From contig NZ_JANUGQ010000011.1 of NCBI RefSeq assembly GCF_024756275.1, positions 165,488-229,487 on the forward strand: DNA of 64,000 nt. The letters are read 5' to 3'. The position numbers and the translations under genes are program-made. Position 1 is the stretch's first letter, and every line of letters starts with the position of its first letter. Positions 39,987-48,389 of this stretch are shown piece by piece. The stretch comes from Streptomyces pyxinae. GTDB taxonomy: Bacteria; Actinomycetota; Actinomycetes; Streptomycetales; Streptomycetaceae. Below the pieces are notes generated by a model. That model was not told the DNA's origin, searched no databases, and was given only the letters and a program-made list of their open reading frames with translations.

Positions 39987-42602
39987 GTGCCCCCTGCCTC
40001 CCCGGCGTCCCCCTCCCCGGCAACGCCCTCCCCGGCGTGCGGGCCCCCGCCCTCCGCCACCCCCGGCCCGGCCCCCGCGTCCGGCCCGGCCGCCGGGCAC
40101 AGCCCCGGCGCCGCGCTCGAACTGCTGGTCCACGGGGTCGGCGGGGCGACCCCGCAGGACATGCTGGACGACCCCCGCACCGTACGGGTCAGCGGCGACG
40201 AGACGGCCGCGATGCACCGGCGTACCGAGGACCGGAACGCCGAGAAGCACCCGGAGCGGTTCCGCGACGGCCCGGTCCAGGAGGCGTACTGCTGGTCCGG
40301 CCTCACCTCGGGCAACGGCACCCGCGCCCTCTGGCTGCTGCTCCTGCCGTTCATGGTGGTCAACCTGGCCCACTGGATGCGGCCGCCCACCGAGGGCCGG
40401 CGCCGGACCGTACGGCTCTACGGCACCCTGGTCCGGCTCCTCGCGCTCAGCCTGACCGTGCTGCTCACCGCCTCCGTCTGCGAGGTGGCGCTGGACCTGA
40501 CGGCCTGGCAGTGCGCCGGCTCGGCGGCCTGCGCCGGGCGGCGCTCCTGGCTCGGCTTCCTCGCCGCCGACCAGGGCGGCTGGTGGTCCCAGCCCGGCCG
40601 CCGGCTCGCCCTGGCCGCCCTGGTGCCCACCCTCCTGGTCTGGCTGCTCTGGTACCTCTCCAACCGCACCTGGAGCGCGTACGAGGCCCAGCGGCCGCCG
40701 CGCGGTGAGCGCGAGGGCCCGCCCGCCGGGGCCGGCCGTCCGCCGCTGGGGCGGCCCGGCTTCTGGTACGGCCGCCGGCTGGTCGCCCGGCTGCGTGCCG
40801 CGCACACCGCGGCCGGCTTCCTCACCGTGGCCGCCGCCGTCGGCGGCTCGGCGGCCCGCCACGACCGGCTCGCCCGCCCCGGCACCGGCTGGGCCGCGCT
40901 CGGCTGGCTGGTGGAGGCGCTGCTGTTCGCCGGCGCGGTGTTCACCACCTGGGTGGTCTGCCGCCGGGGCCGCAGTGAGCAGCGGCTCGACAACGGGCTG
41001 GACCGGGCCGTGGTGACCTGGCTGCCCGCCGCGGCTCTGGCCCTGCTCGCCCTCACCACCGGCTACGCCGCCTGGTCCCGGCCCGGCTGGCGGTCCTCCG
41101 GCACCCTGCCCGGGGACGCCACCTTCGGGATCATCGCCGTCGCCCAGGGCGGGCTGGTGCTGGCGCTCGGCCTGGTGGCGCTGCGGCTGTACCGGTCCGC
41201 CCCGCACGCCCGCACCGCGCTGTACGGACTCGGCGGCCCCGCCGTCGCGATGCTCGCCTGCGCCCTCGGCGGGGTGATGGCCGGCGGGGTGGCCCAGCGG
41301 GTCGCGGACTGGCTCGACGGGGCCGCCACCCCGGGCATGGGCGGGGGGCCGATCGCCGGCCCGCCGGTGATCCTCAGCTGGCAGGCGTCGGTCATCCCGG
41401 TGCTGCTGATCCTGCTGCTGGCGCCGGCCGCCTTCCTCACCGCCCGCACCGCCCGGCGGTCCCGGGCCCTGGCCCCCGTGGTGGAGTCGGACTACCCGGG
41501 GGAGGAGCCGGACCGGGTGCGCACCCGGCGGATCGCCTCCGCCCGGGCCCGGGCCGCGCTCACCGACACCGCGCCCGTCCTGGTCGGCCTGGTCTCCGCT
41601 GCCACCCTGCTGCTCGGCGCGGGCGCGGTCGCCGGGGCGCTGCTGAGCGGCACCGTCCCCGGCAAGGCGTTCACCGGCCGGCCGGCCTTCGTGTCGGGCG
41701 CCGCCCAGGCGGCCCAGGCGCTCGGCTCCTGGCTGATCGGCTTCGGTTTCATACTGTTCGTCACCTGGGGCCGCCGGGCCTACAAGGACGCCTCCGCCCG
41801 GCGCACCATCGGCATCCTCTGGGACGTCGGCACCTTCTGGCCGCGCGCCGCCCATCCGTTCGCCCCGCCCTGCTACGCCGAGCGCGCCGTCCCCGACCTC
41901 GCCTGGCGGATGTCCTCCTGGACCGGCCGCACCGGCGGGCGGCTGGTCATCTCCGGTCACTCCCAGGGCAGTGTGCTCGCCGCCGCGGCCGTCTGGCAGC
42001 TGCCCGAGGGCACCCGCCGCCGGGTGGCGCTGCTGACCTACGGCTCCCCGCTGGAGCGGCTGTACGGGCGCTGGTTCCCCGCCTACTTCGGGCCGGGGCC
42101 GCTCGGGGCGCTCCACCGGGAGCTGCACTGCTGGCGCAACCTCTGGCGCCGTACCGACCCCATCGGCGGCCCGGTCCAGCTGCCCGCCGAGGCGCACAAG
42201 CCTGAGGTGGACCACCGGGCGCTGCGGGACCCGGTGGTCTACGGCCGCACCCATGACCATCCGCTGCCCGAACCGATCCTGGGCCACTCCGACTACCAGG
42301 CCGACCCGGTCTTCGCCAAGGAGCGGGCCGTCCTGCTGGACCGGCTGCCGCCCGCCCTCCCGCTGCCCGCCCCGCGCACCGCCGCCTCCCCCGGGGACCC
42401 CGTACCGGCGGAGGTCGCCGTGTCCACGACCGGTGCCACGCCGGCCGGCCGGCCGGACCCACCGGACCGCCCGGCCGGGACCGCGCGTCCGCCGCACCGC
42501 CCGGCCGGGGGCGCGCCGGCTGCCGGGGCCGCTCCGGCCGGAGATCCGGGCGACCCGGCCCCGGCTCCGGATCAGGGCAGCGCGGGCAGGTCGTCCGGGT
42601 AG
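39987..42602 (+). CDS. Large integral-membrane alpha/beta hydrolase (lipase-like)
   Basis: 871 residues from GTG 39987. The N-terminus (1-40) is Pro/Ala/Ser-rich, then ELLVHGVGGATPQDML (oxyanion-type HG), a tract with roughly ten hydrophobic segments (about 105-590; e.g. ALWLLLLPFMVVNLA, ALLFAGAVFTTWVV), and a C-terminal soluble part with LVISGHSQGSVLAAAAVWQL (nucleophile Ser in GHSQG) and the His-rich GRTHDHPLPEPILGHSDY. It thus looks like a membrane-embedded lipase or esterase whose catalytic pieces surround the membrane domain. The last 31 bp overlap the convergent beta-helix/AAA gene. Substrate unknown. Confidence 0.82.
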   Translation: MPPASPASPSPATPSPACGPPPSATPGPAPASGPAAGHSPGAALELLVHGVGGATPQDMLDDPRTVRVSGDETAAMHRRTEDRNAEKHPERFRDGPVQEAYCWSGLTSGNGTRALWLLLLPFMVVNLAHWMRPPTEGRRRTVRLYGTLVRLLALSLTVLLTASVCEVALDLTAWQCAGSAACAGRRSWLGFLAADQGGWWSQPGRRLALAALVPTLLVWLLWYLSNRTWSAYEAQRPPRGEREGPPAGAGRPPLGRPGFWYGRRLVARLRAAHTAAGFLTVAAAVGGSAARHDRLARPGTGWAALGWLVEALLFAGAVFTTWVVCRRGRSEQRLDNGLDRAVVTWLPAAALALLALTTGYAAWSRPGWRSSGTLPGDATFGIIAVAQGGLVLALGLVALRLYRSAPHARTALYGLGGPAVAMLACALGGVMAGGVAQRVADWLDGAATPGMGGGPIAGPPVILSWQASVIPVLLILLLAPAAFLTARTARRSRALAPVVESDYPGEEPDRVRTRRIASARARAALTDTAPVLVGLVSAATLLLGAGAVAGALLSGTVPGKAFTGRPAFVSGAAQAAQALGSWLIGFGFILFVTWGRRAYKDASARRTIGILWDVGTFWPRAAHPFAPPCYAERAVPDLAWRMSSWTGRTGGRLVISGHSQGSVLAAAAVWQLPEGTRRRVALLTYGSPLERLYGRWFPAYFGPGPLGALHRELHCWRNLWRRTDPIGGPVQLPAEAHKPEVDHRALRDPVVYGRTHDHPLPEPILGHSDYQADPVFAKERAVLLDRLPPALPLPAPRTAASPGDPVPAEVAVSTTGATPAGRPDPPDRPAGTARPPHRPAGGAPAAGAAPAGDPGDPAPAPDQGSAGRSSG

Positions 42603-45073
42603 AGCAGGGTCAGGTCGTCGGTGCTCACCTCGGTGAGCCCGGCGACCCGGCCCGCGTGCCGCTCCACCATCGCCTCGAAGGTCTGCCGGGCGGTACGGCC
42701 GTTGCCGAAGGCCGGGCCCCTCGGGACCGCCGCGAAGTACGCCAGCAGCGCGTCGGCGGTGCCCTCGCCCAGCCGGTACTCGTGCTCCTCGGCCTGCTGC
42801 TCCACGATCCGCAGCAGTTCCCCGGCCGCGTAGTCCCCGAAGGTGATGGTGCGGGAGAAGCGGGAGGCCACACCCGGGTTGACGGTGAGGAACCGGGCCA
42901 TCTCGTCGGTGTACCCGGCGACGATCACCACCACCGCCTCCCGGTGGTCCTCCATCAGCTTCACCAGGGTGTCGATCGCCTCGCGCCCGAAGTCGCGCCC
43001 GGAGTCCTCGGGCGAGAGCGCGTACGCCTCGTCGACGAAGAGCACCCCGCCGCGCGCCCGCTCGAACGCCTCCTGGGTCCGGATCGCGGTGGAGCCGATG
43101 TGCTCGCCCACCAGATCGACCCGGGAGACCTCCACCAGATGCCCGCGCTCCAGCACCCCGAGGGCGGCCAGGATCTCGCCGTAGAGCCGGGCCACGGTGG
43201 TCTTGCCGGTGCCCGGCGACCCGGTGAAGACCAGATGCCGGCGGACCGAGGCCGCCTTCAGCCCGGCCTCCTGCCGCTTCCGCCCGACCTCGATCATGTT
43301 GATCAGCGAACGGACCTCGCGCTTGACGCTCTCCAGACCCACCAGCGCGTCGAGTTCGCCCAGGACGTCCCCGGCCTCCCGCACCGGCCGTCCGGGCGCC
43401 GCCCCGGGTGCCGGGGACGGACCCGGCGCGGGCACGGTGGCGCCGGCCGGGGCGCCCGGGGCGGGCCGGTCCCGCGCGTCGCCCGGCGGCCCGCCCGGAC
43501 CGGTGGCCCCCGGGGCACCGGGTGCTCCCGGCAGCACCGCCGCGCCCGGCACTCGCGCCGGCGCGGTGGCCGTGGCCGCCGGGCCGACCGCCGTACCGGT
43601 GGCGAGCGCGCTCTCGTCGCCCGCGCACTCCTCGCGCACCGGCCCGTCGGTGCCCAGCTCGTACCCGCCGCGCGCGCACCGCTCGGTCCGGCACCGCCGC
43701 AGCGTCGTGCGGCAGCCGTCCATGACATGGAAGCCGTAGCCGCCGCTGCCGGAGACCCGGCAGCCGGTGAAGGTGCCCCGGCCCTCGGCGGAGACGTACA
43801 CCCCGGCCTCGGCGGGCCCGCTGATGGTGCAGCGCTCCACCACCGGGTCGGCGCCCTTGGTGACGATCACCCCGGTCTGCACGGCGTCGATGACACAGCC
43901 GGCCAGGGTGCCGCCGCTGCCGTGGTCGCGGAACCAGGCGCCGGTGGACGCCTCCCGGATGCGGCAGTCGTCCAGCTGGGCGACGGCCCCGTCGCTCACC
44001 GAGACGGCGGTGTTCCGCACCTGGGTCAGATCGCTGTCCACCACGTCCACCCGGGAGCCCCGGTCCAGCACGAAGAGGGCGTCCGGCACCTCCCGCACCC
44101 GGCAGGAGTCGAGCACCGCCGTCGCCCCATCGCTGACCCAGACGGCCGGGTAGTCGCCCGTACTGTCGTGGATCTCGCACTGGTTGGCGTCCACCCGGGT
44201 GCCCGGGTCCCACACCGAGAGCCCGTTGCGGCCGAACCGGCGCACCGCCGAGCGGGTCAGCGTCAGCACCGAACGGGAGCGCAGATCCACCGCGTTCTCC
44301 GGGACGTCGTGGATGTCGCAGTCGGAGAGGGTGAGCACCGCGTCGGTGTCCAGGGTGACGCCATCGGCCGACGTGCGGTGCACCACCGAGTCGGTGAGGT
44401 GCGCCGAGGCGCGCCCGGAGACCTGGAGGCCGCTGCCCCGGATCTCGTACACCTCGCAGCCCAGCGCCTCCAGACCGCTGCCCTCGCCGGTCACCGAGAT
44501 GCCCGCCCCGGAGGTGTGGTGCACCCGGCAGCGCTCCAGGCGCGGGTGCCCGCCGCCGCGTACCGAGACCCCGGACTGGCCCGCCGCGACCACCTCGCAC
44601 TCCTCGAACACCCCACCGGCGCCGTCCAGTACGGCGATTCCGACGCCGGCCGGGTTGTCCACGGTGCACCGCCGCACGGTGGGCCGGGCGGCGCCCCGGA
44701 CCTCGAGACCGGACGCCGAACGGGTCGTCACGCGCAGGTCCAGCAGCTCCGGGGTGCCGTCCTCGATCAGCAGCGCGGGCGCCGTCGGGTCCTGGCCCTC
44801 CAGTTGAAGGGCCTGAACGGTCGCCGAGGCGCGCAGGGTGAGCGGCACCCCGTCGGCCGGGGCGATCCGCACCGAGCCGGGCGCGCCGTCCGGGCCGCGC
44901 AGGGTGACGGCCCGCCGGAGCACCAGGTTCTCCCGGTACGTGCCGGGCGCCACGGTGAGGACGTCGCCGTCCCCGGCGGCCTCCAGGGCGGCGGCGAGGG
45001 AGGCGTACTCGCCCGTGCGGCGCCGCCACCGCGATGTGCCGGTGTGCGTCACCTGGACCGTGCCCTGTGCCAT
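42572..45073 (-). CDS. Parallel beta-helix repeat + AAA+ ATPase (CbxX/CfqX, EccA-like) fusion
   Basis: 833 residues from ATG 45073. Residues 20-480 form a right-handed beta-helix of the NosD/CASH type, opening with EYASLAAALEAAGDGDVLTVAPGTYRENL and continuing as about 20-residue coils (e.g. GVGIAVLDGAGGVFEECEVV, GSGLQVSGRASAHLTDSVVH). A Pro/Gly/Ala linker (about 490-555) leads to an AAA+ domain with ELDALVGLESVKREV, Walker A GSPGTGKTT (618-626), Walker B VLFVDEAY (677-684), sensor 1 VVVIVAGYTDEM and the arginine motif NPGVASRFSRTI, the CbxX/CfqX/EccA signature. It has no signal peptide. A cytoplasmic motor with a carbohydrate- or protein-binding solenoid is inferred. No type VII secretion genes are adjacent. 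Confidence 0.9.
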   Translation of the reverse strand: MAQGTVQVTHTGTSRWRRRTGEYASLAAALEAAGDGDVLTVAPGTYRENLVLRRAVTLRGPDGAPGSVRIAPADGVPLTLRASATVQALQLEGQDPTAPALLIEDGTPELLDLRVTTRSASGLEVRGAARPTVRRCTVDNPAGVGIAVLDGAGGVFEECEVVAAGQSGVSVRGGGHPRLERCRVHHTSGAGISVTGEGSGLEALGCEVYEIRGSGLQVSGRASAHLTDSVVHRTSADGVTLDTDAVLTLSDCDIHDVPENAVDLRSRSVLTLTRSAVRRFGRNGLSVWDPGTRVDANQCEIHDSTGDYPAVWVSDGATAVLDSCRVREVPDALFVLDRGSRVDVVDSDLTQVRNTAVSVSDGAVAQLDDCRIREASTGAWFRDHGSGGTLAGCVIDAVQTGVIVTKGADPVVERCTISGPAEAGVYVSAEGRGTFTGCRVSGSGGYGFHVMDGCRTTLRRCRTERCARGGYELGTDGPVREECAGDESALATGTAVGPAATATAPARVPGAAVLPGAPGAPGATGPGGPPGDARDRPAPGAPAGATVPAPGPSPAPGAAPGRPVREAGDVLGELDALVGLESVKREVRSLINMIEVGRKRQEAGLKAASVRRHLVFTGSPGTGKTTVARLYGEILAALGVLERGHLVEVSRVDLVGEHIGSTAIRTQEAFERARGGVLFVDEAYALSPEDSGRDFGREAIDTLVKLMEDHREAVVVIVAGYTDEMARFLTVNPGVASRFSRTITFGDYAAGELLRIVEQQAEEHEYRLGEGTADALLAYFAAVPRGPAFGNGRTARQTFEAMVERHAGRVAGLTEVSTDDLTLLYPDDLPALP

Positions 45074-45458
45074 GGTGCTCTGCTGCCCCCCACTTCGTGC
45101 TGTGTCCACTGCCCCGTGCCGCGCCCGCCACGAGCCGCGCTCCGTGCGGCGCGGTACCGGATACGGCATCCGGAGCGCGCACGCGAGACCCGAGGCCCGA
45201 ACCGCGAACCGCGAGACGCCAGATACGGAGCGCGGACGCGAAACGCGAAACGCGAACGACACGGGACGCGGAGCACGGAACGATCGCCCCACCGTAGCGC
45301 GCGGCCGGGCGGCCGGGTGACCGGTCCGGCCGTCCGCCCGGGGCGCCGGGCGGGCCGCCCCCGGAACCGGCCGACCGCGCCCGCGAGCCGGTCCGGGCTT
45401 GCCCGCCACCGCGTGGTGACCACCGGTCAACTCCCCGTGGCGGTGAGCCCGCCGGGGC
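45074..45458. repeat. 385-bp gap rich in ACGCGAA repeats
   Basis: ACGCGAAACGCGAAACGCGAACG-like units (7-bp period, exact over three copies near 45236-45256) follow looser CGCGAAC/CGCGAGAC copies from about 45176. This is the promoter region of the beta-helix/AAA gene. No gene is seen. Confidence 0.6.
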
Positions 45459-46085
45459 TCAGCCGCCGGCGTCGGCCCGGCCCCAGTCCGGGCCCACCGC
45501 AGCCCAGGCGCGGTCCAGCCGCACGTACCGGCGCCGGTGCAGCCGCCAGACCACCAGCCGGCGGACCCCCTCCACCAGGCCCGCCGCCGCCAGCGCCGCG
45601 CCGGTGCCGGCCAGCACCGCGTGCTCCCGGGCCGTCCCCGCGGTCAGCGGCCGGCCCGTCGGGCGGCCCGCCGGATCGGTCCAGATCCGGAAGGTGTCGC
45701 CGGGGTGGGAGGTCGGCCGCGCGGTGGTCAGCGCCCCGGTGCGGGCCTTGCCGTCCGGGGCCTTCCAGCGCGCCAGCACCGTCTTGCGGACCTGCTGTTC
45801 GACCGGGGCGCCCTGGGCGCGGCCCCCGCCGGCCGGTACCGCCTTCGTCCCGGCGGGCGCCGGGCCCAGCACCCGGGCGGTGGTGGCATGGCGCTGCTCC
45901 TGCTGGAGCCGGGCCGACCGCTGGAGTGCGGCGTCGGTGCGCGCCCCGGCGGCCCACCCCAGGGCCGGTACGGCGACGACGAGCAGCAGCAGCAGGGCGG
46001 CCAGGGCCACCCACGCCTCCGTGAGATCGGTGGACCTGCGCAGGGAGTTGTGACGCCAGCGCCAGAGACCGGCGACTGCCCGCAC
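45459..46085 (-). CDS. Rv1733c-like membrane protein
   Basis: 208 residues from GTG 46085. Layout matches the Rv1733c family: short basic cytoplasmic start (LWRWRHNSLRRSTDLTEAW), first transmembrane helix VALAALLLLLVVAVPALGW, a long extracellular domain with TARVLGPAP and VLARWKAPDGKARTGAL and DTFRIWTDPAGRPTGRPLT, second helix AVLAGTGAALAAAGLVEGV, and a basic end WRLHRRRYVRLDRAWAAVGPDWGR. Function unknown; in mycobacteria it is a dormancy-linked antigen. Confidence 0.85.
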   Translation of the reverse strand: MRAVAGLWRWRHNSLRRSTDLTEAWVALAALLLLLVVAVPALGWAAGARTDAALQRSARLQQEQRHATTARVLGPAPAGTKAVPAGGGRAQGAPVEQQVRKTVLARWKAPDGKARTGALTTARPTSHPGDTFRIWTDPAGRPTGRPLTAGTAREHAVLAGTGAALAAAGLVEGVRRLVVWRLHRRRYVRLDRAWAAVGPDWGRADAGG

Positions 46086-46248
46086 GGACCCCACCCCCTT
46101 TCCGTGTGCGGCACCGTGCGTACGGGCGTACGGGACGGCCGGCGCGGGGGAGCAGCTGCGAGAACCGGAGAGCGCCGGAGTCCGCGGCCGGCACCGCACG
46201 ACGGGGCGGCCGTACGGTCGCCCCGTGGCCCGGTCGTGAAGCCGTCCG

Positions 46249-46272
46249 GTCGTACGGAGAGGACCGTACGAC
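46249..46272. terminator. Perfect 9-bp hairpin GTCGTACGG-N6-CCGTACGAC
   Basis: Stem 46249-46257/46264-46272 with 6-nt loop, inside the 326-bp gap 46086-46411 downstream of the MOSC gene. It could be the MOSC gene terminator (140 bp away). The rest of the gap is GC-rich without a gene. Confidence 0.45.
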
Positions 46273-46411
46273 GGGTCCGGAGCGCCACCGCTCGGCGCGG
46301 GCTCCGGACTCGGCGGGGTCCGTCTCCGGCCGCCTCCGGTGTGCTCCGGTTCCGGCGCGGTCCGGCTCCGGGCGCGCCTGCCGCCCCTCCGGGTGCCCGC
46401 CGTCCACGGGG

Positions 46412-47236
46412 CTATGCGAGGATCTCGACCGAGTCTCCCACCCGGAGCGTACCGGTGGTCTCGGGGACCAGATTCTGGCCGAAGATCATCTTTTTGCCGA
46501 TCAGGCGGTGCCGGGCCAGGGTGCGCAGCGGCTCCTTCCCGCGCGCGGCGGTCCGCTGGTCGGTGGTGGTCACGACGCAGCGGGCACACGGCTTGGCGAC
46601 CCGGAGGACCACCCCACCGACGGCGATCCGGGACCAGCCGTCCTCCTCCCACGCGCCGGTGCCGTCGATCACCGCGTTCGGCCGGAACCGGTCCATGGGG
46701 AGCGGACCTTCCTCGGGGTGGTCCCCGGCGGCGATCAGCGCGTTGAGGGCGTCCAGCGAGGCCGTGGTGGTGACCAGCAGGGGATAGCCGTCCGCGAGGC
46801 TCACGGTCTCGCCCGGCCGGGCGTACTCCGGGTCGATGGGCCGGCGGTGCGCCGGATCGTCCAGATGCACCAGGCGCACCGGCTCCCCGGTGAACTCGCT
46901 CAGCCAGTCGTCGGCCGCCTCGCCGGCGGGTACGACCTCGACCTTGGTGGTGAAGAGCACCGCCGGGAGGGTGCCGGCGGGTTCGGGCACGGCGACGGTG
47001 AGCGGGTCGCGTCCCGGCGCCGACAGCACGATCCCGCCGTCCTCCGCCGGCCGGGCGGAGGCCAGCGCCAGCCGGGGGTGCTGGCGCTGGGTCACGACCT
47101 TCGCCCCGGCGTCGATCAGCATCCAGCGGCGGTCTCCGGCCGGCCCCCAGGGCTCGACCCGGATCCGCTCGGGAGCGACGCCCCCGAGCGATTTGACCGG
47201 ATGGATGTGCAGGGAGCGGAGGACGGCAGTGGGCAT
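46412..47236 (-). CDS. MOSC domain protein (YcbX-like molybdenum cofactor-binding)
   Basis: 274 residues. The N-terminal MOSC_N beta-barrel opens LRSLHIHPVKSLGGVAPERIRVEPWGPAGDRRWMLID, and the MOSC core includes DRFRPNAVIDGTGAWEEDGW and KPCARCVVTTTDQ, where the conserved Cys would ligate molybdenum as in YcbX and mARC. Such enzymes reduce N-hydroxylated compounds with electrons from a flavoprotein. Start ATG 47236. There is no ferredoxin domain fused. Confidence 0.92.
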   Translation of the reverse strand: MPTAVLRSLHIHPVKSLGGVAPERIRVEPWGPAGDRRWMLIDAGAKVVTQRQHPRLALASARPAEDGGIVLSAPGRDPLTVAVPEPAGTLPAVLFTTKVEVVPAGEAADDWLSEFTGEPVRLVHLDDPAHRRPIDPEYARPGETVSLADGYPLLVTTTASLDALNALIAAGDHPEEGPLPMDRFRPNAVIDGTGAWEEDGWSRIAVGGVVLRVAKPCARCVVTTTDQRTAARGKEPLRTLARHRLIGKKMIFGQNLVPETTGTLRVGDSVEILA

Positions 47237-47311
47237 GACCTCATCCTGCCAGCCCCTCCCTCGCGGCAGGCCGGAAGGGCGGCGGGGGAGCGGCGTGGAC
47301 GGACCGCCGGC

Positions 47312-47767
47312 TCAGTAGCCGCCGCCCTGGTACGGCCGGTACTGGCCGTCGTCGTACGGTGCCGGGCGCGGGGCCGCCGGGCGCATCGCCTCGTACCCGG
47401 CGGCCATCGGGCGCGGGTACTGCTGCGGCGGCTGCGGGGCCGGATAGCCGCGCGGGGCCGACACCTGCTGCGGGATGTACGGCGCGGGTGCCTGCTGGAG
47501 GGGCGCGGGCGCCGGCGCCTGCTGCTGCGGGTGGCCGTAGCCGTAGCCGCCGCCGTAGGACGGCGCGGCGGGGGCGGCCGGGAGGGCGGGCAGGGCCGCG
47601 GGGAGCGCCGGCAGATGGGTGGAGCCGGTGTCATACGCGGAGGGCACTCGGATCGGGGCGATCTGAGGCGTGCCCCGCTCCGCGACGAGGGAGTCGTAGA
47701 TAGGGGTGTCCGGGAACGACGACGCGTTGTAGTACGCGCCGCCGTATGTGGCACGGGGGGAGGTCAT
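47312..47767 (-). CDS. DUF6643-type Pro/Gln/Tyr-rich protein
   Basis: 151 residues from ATG 47767. Conserved start TSPRATYGGAYYNASSFPDTPIYDSLVAERGTPQIAPIRVP, then Pro/Ala (LPALPAALPALPAAPAAP), Gln- and Tyr-rich disordered repeats and a YRPYQGGGY end. It has no catalytic motif; this is a short Streptomyces-wide unknown family. There is no ribosome site before the ATG, while TAACTT lies just upstream, so the transcript could be (nearly) leaderless. Confidence 0.8.
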   Translation of the reverse strand: MTSPRATYGGAYYNASSFPDTPIYDSLVAERGTPQIAPIRVPSAYDTGSTHLPALPAALPALPAAPAAPSYGGGYGYGHPQQQAPAPAPLQQAPAPYIPQQVSAPRGYPAPQPPQQYPRPMAAGYEAMRPAAPRPAPYDDGQYRPYQGGGY

Positions 47768-48389
47768 GGCACATAAGTTAAGCCCACGATGTGCTCGTTG
47801 GGGTAGCCCGGTCGGACCCTTCTTTCGCGGGTGGTCCCCGGGGCCGGATCCCGGGTGCCCGCGAAACACGCGAAAACTTGGGGAAAACGGTCGCCCGGCG
47901 GTGCGGTGATCGCGCAAAGATCGAGCTGACGGGGGGTTACCCCGGGGTTCGGGAGGTCTCGGGGGAGTACCGGAAAGGGCCTCCGGAACGATAATTATTC
48001 GGTCCCCCGGACGGTCTTCCTCCCGGTCTTCGCCCCGGTCTTCCCGTCGCTCTTCCCGCCGGTCTTCCGTGTGACCTCCTGGTGCCCTTCCGGCCGCCCT
48101 TCGTCCGCTCTTCCCCGGGGCCTTCCGGGCGGACTCCGGCGGGCTTAGCGGTGCCGCCGGAGAAATCGATCATGTTCATGATGGAAAAGCCATTGTTCAT
48201 CCTTCCCGGGCCACCCCGCCCGGCGCCCTCAACTCCCTTTCCCGGCGCCGGGGGACGGGCCGGAACCGGAGGCTCCGCGAGCCGCCGCCGGGCCCGGCGG
48301 CCGGCGCCCATCGGCCCCGGTGGGCCGACGGGCCGGTGGACCGGTGGACTTGTGGGCCGGTGGGCCGCCGCGTCTGTGGGCCGGTGGTC
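47768..48389. other. 622-bp gap: AT-rich spot, GGTCTTCC repeats, GTGGGCCGGTGG repeats
   Basis: Contains ATAATTAT (47991-47998), unusual in this genome; tandem CCGGTCTTCC/CGCTCTTCC units at about 48010-48070; the inverted repeat ATCATG-TT-CATGAT (48169-48182); and (GTGGGCCGGTGG)n-like repeats from 48318. A possible small minus-strand ORF is listed separately. Confidence 0.5.
47937..48200 (-). CDS. Doubtful small ORF with low-GC N-terminus
   Basis: 87 codons from ATG 48200, with GGAAGG immediately upstream. The first 20 residues (MNNGFSIMNMIDFSGGTAKP) use A/T-rich codons and look peptide-like. The rest is a GRP/RRS repeat encoded with rare AGA codons that coincides with the GGTCTTCC tandem repeat, which argues against normal coding. 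Could be a leader-like peptide or chance. Confidence 0.2.
   Translation of the reverse strand: MNNGFSIMNMIDFSGGTAKPAGVRPEGPGEERTKGGRKGTRRSHGRPAGRATGRPGRRPGGRPSGGPNNYRSGGPFRYSPETSRTPG

Noticed and set aside
42572..45073. Type VII secretion locus.
   Set aside because: The AAA part is EccA-like, but no EccB/C/D, PE/PPE or WxG100 genes are present in the window.
39933..45182. A 1749-codon minus-strand frame covering two genes.
   Set aside because: Runs across the membrane hydrolase and the beta-helix/AAA gene in the wrong frame; both real genes explain the coding signal.
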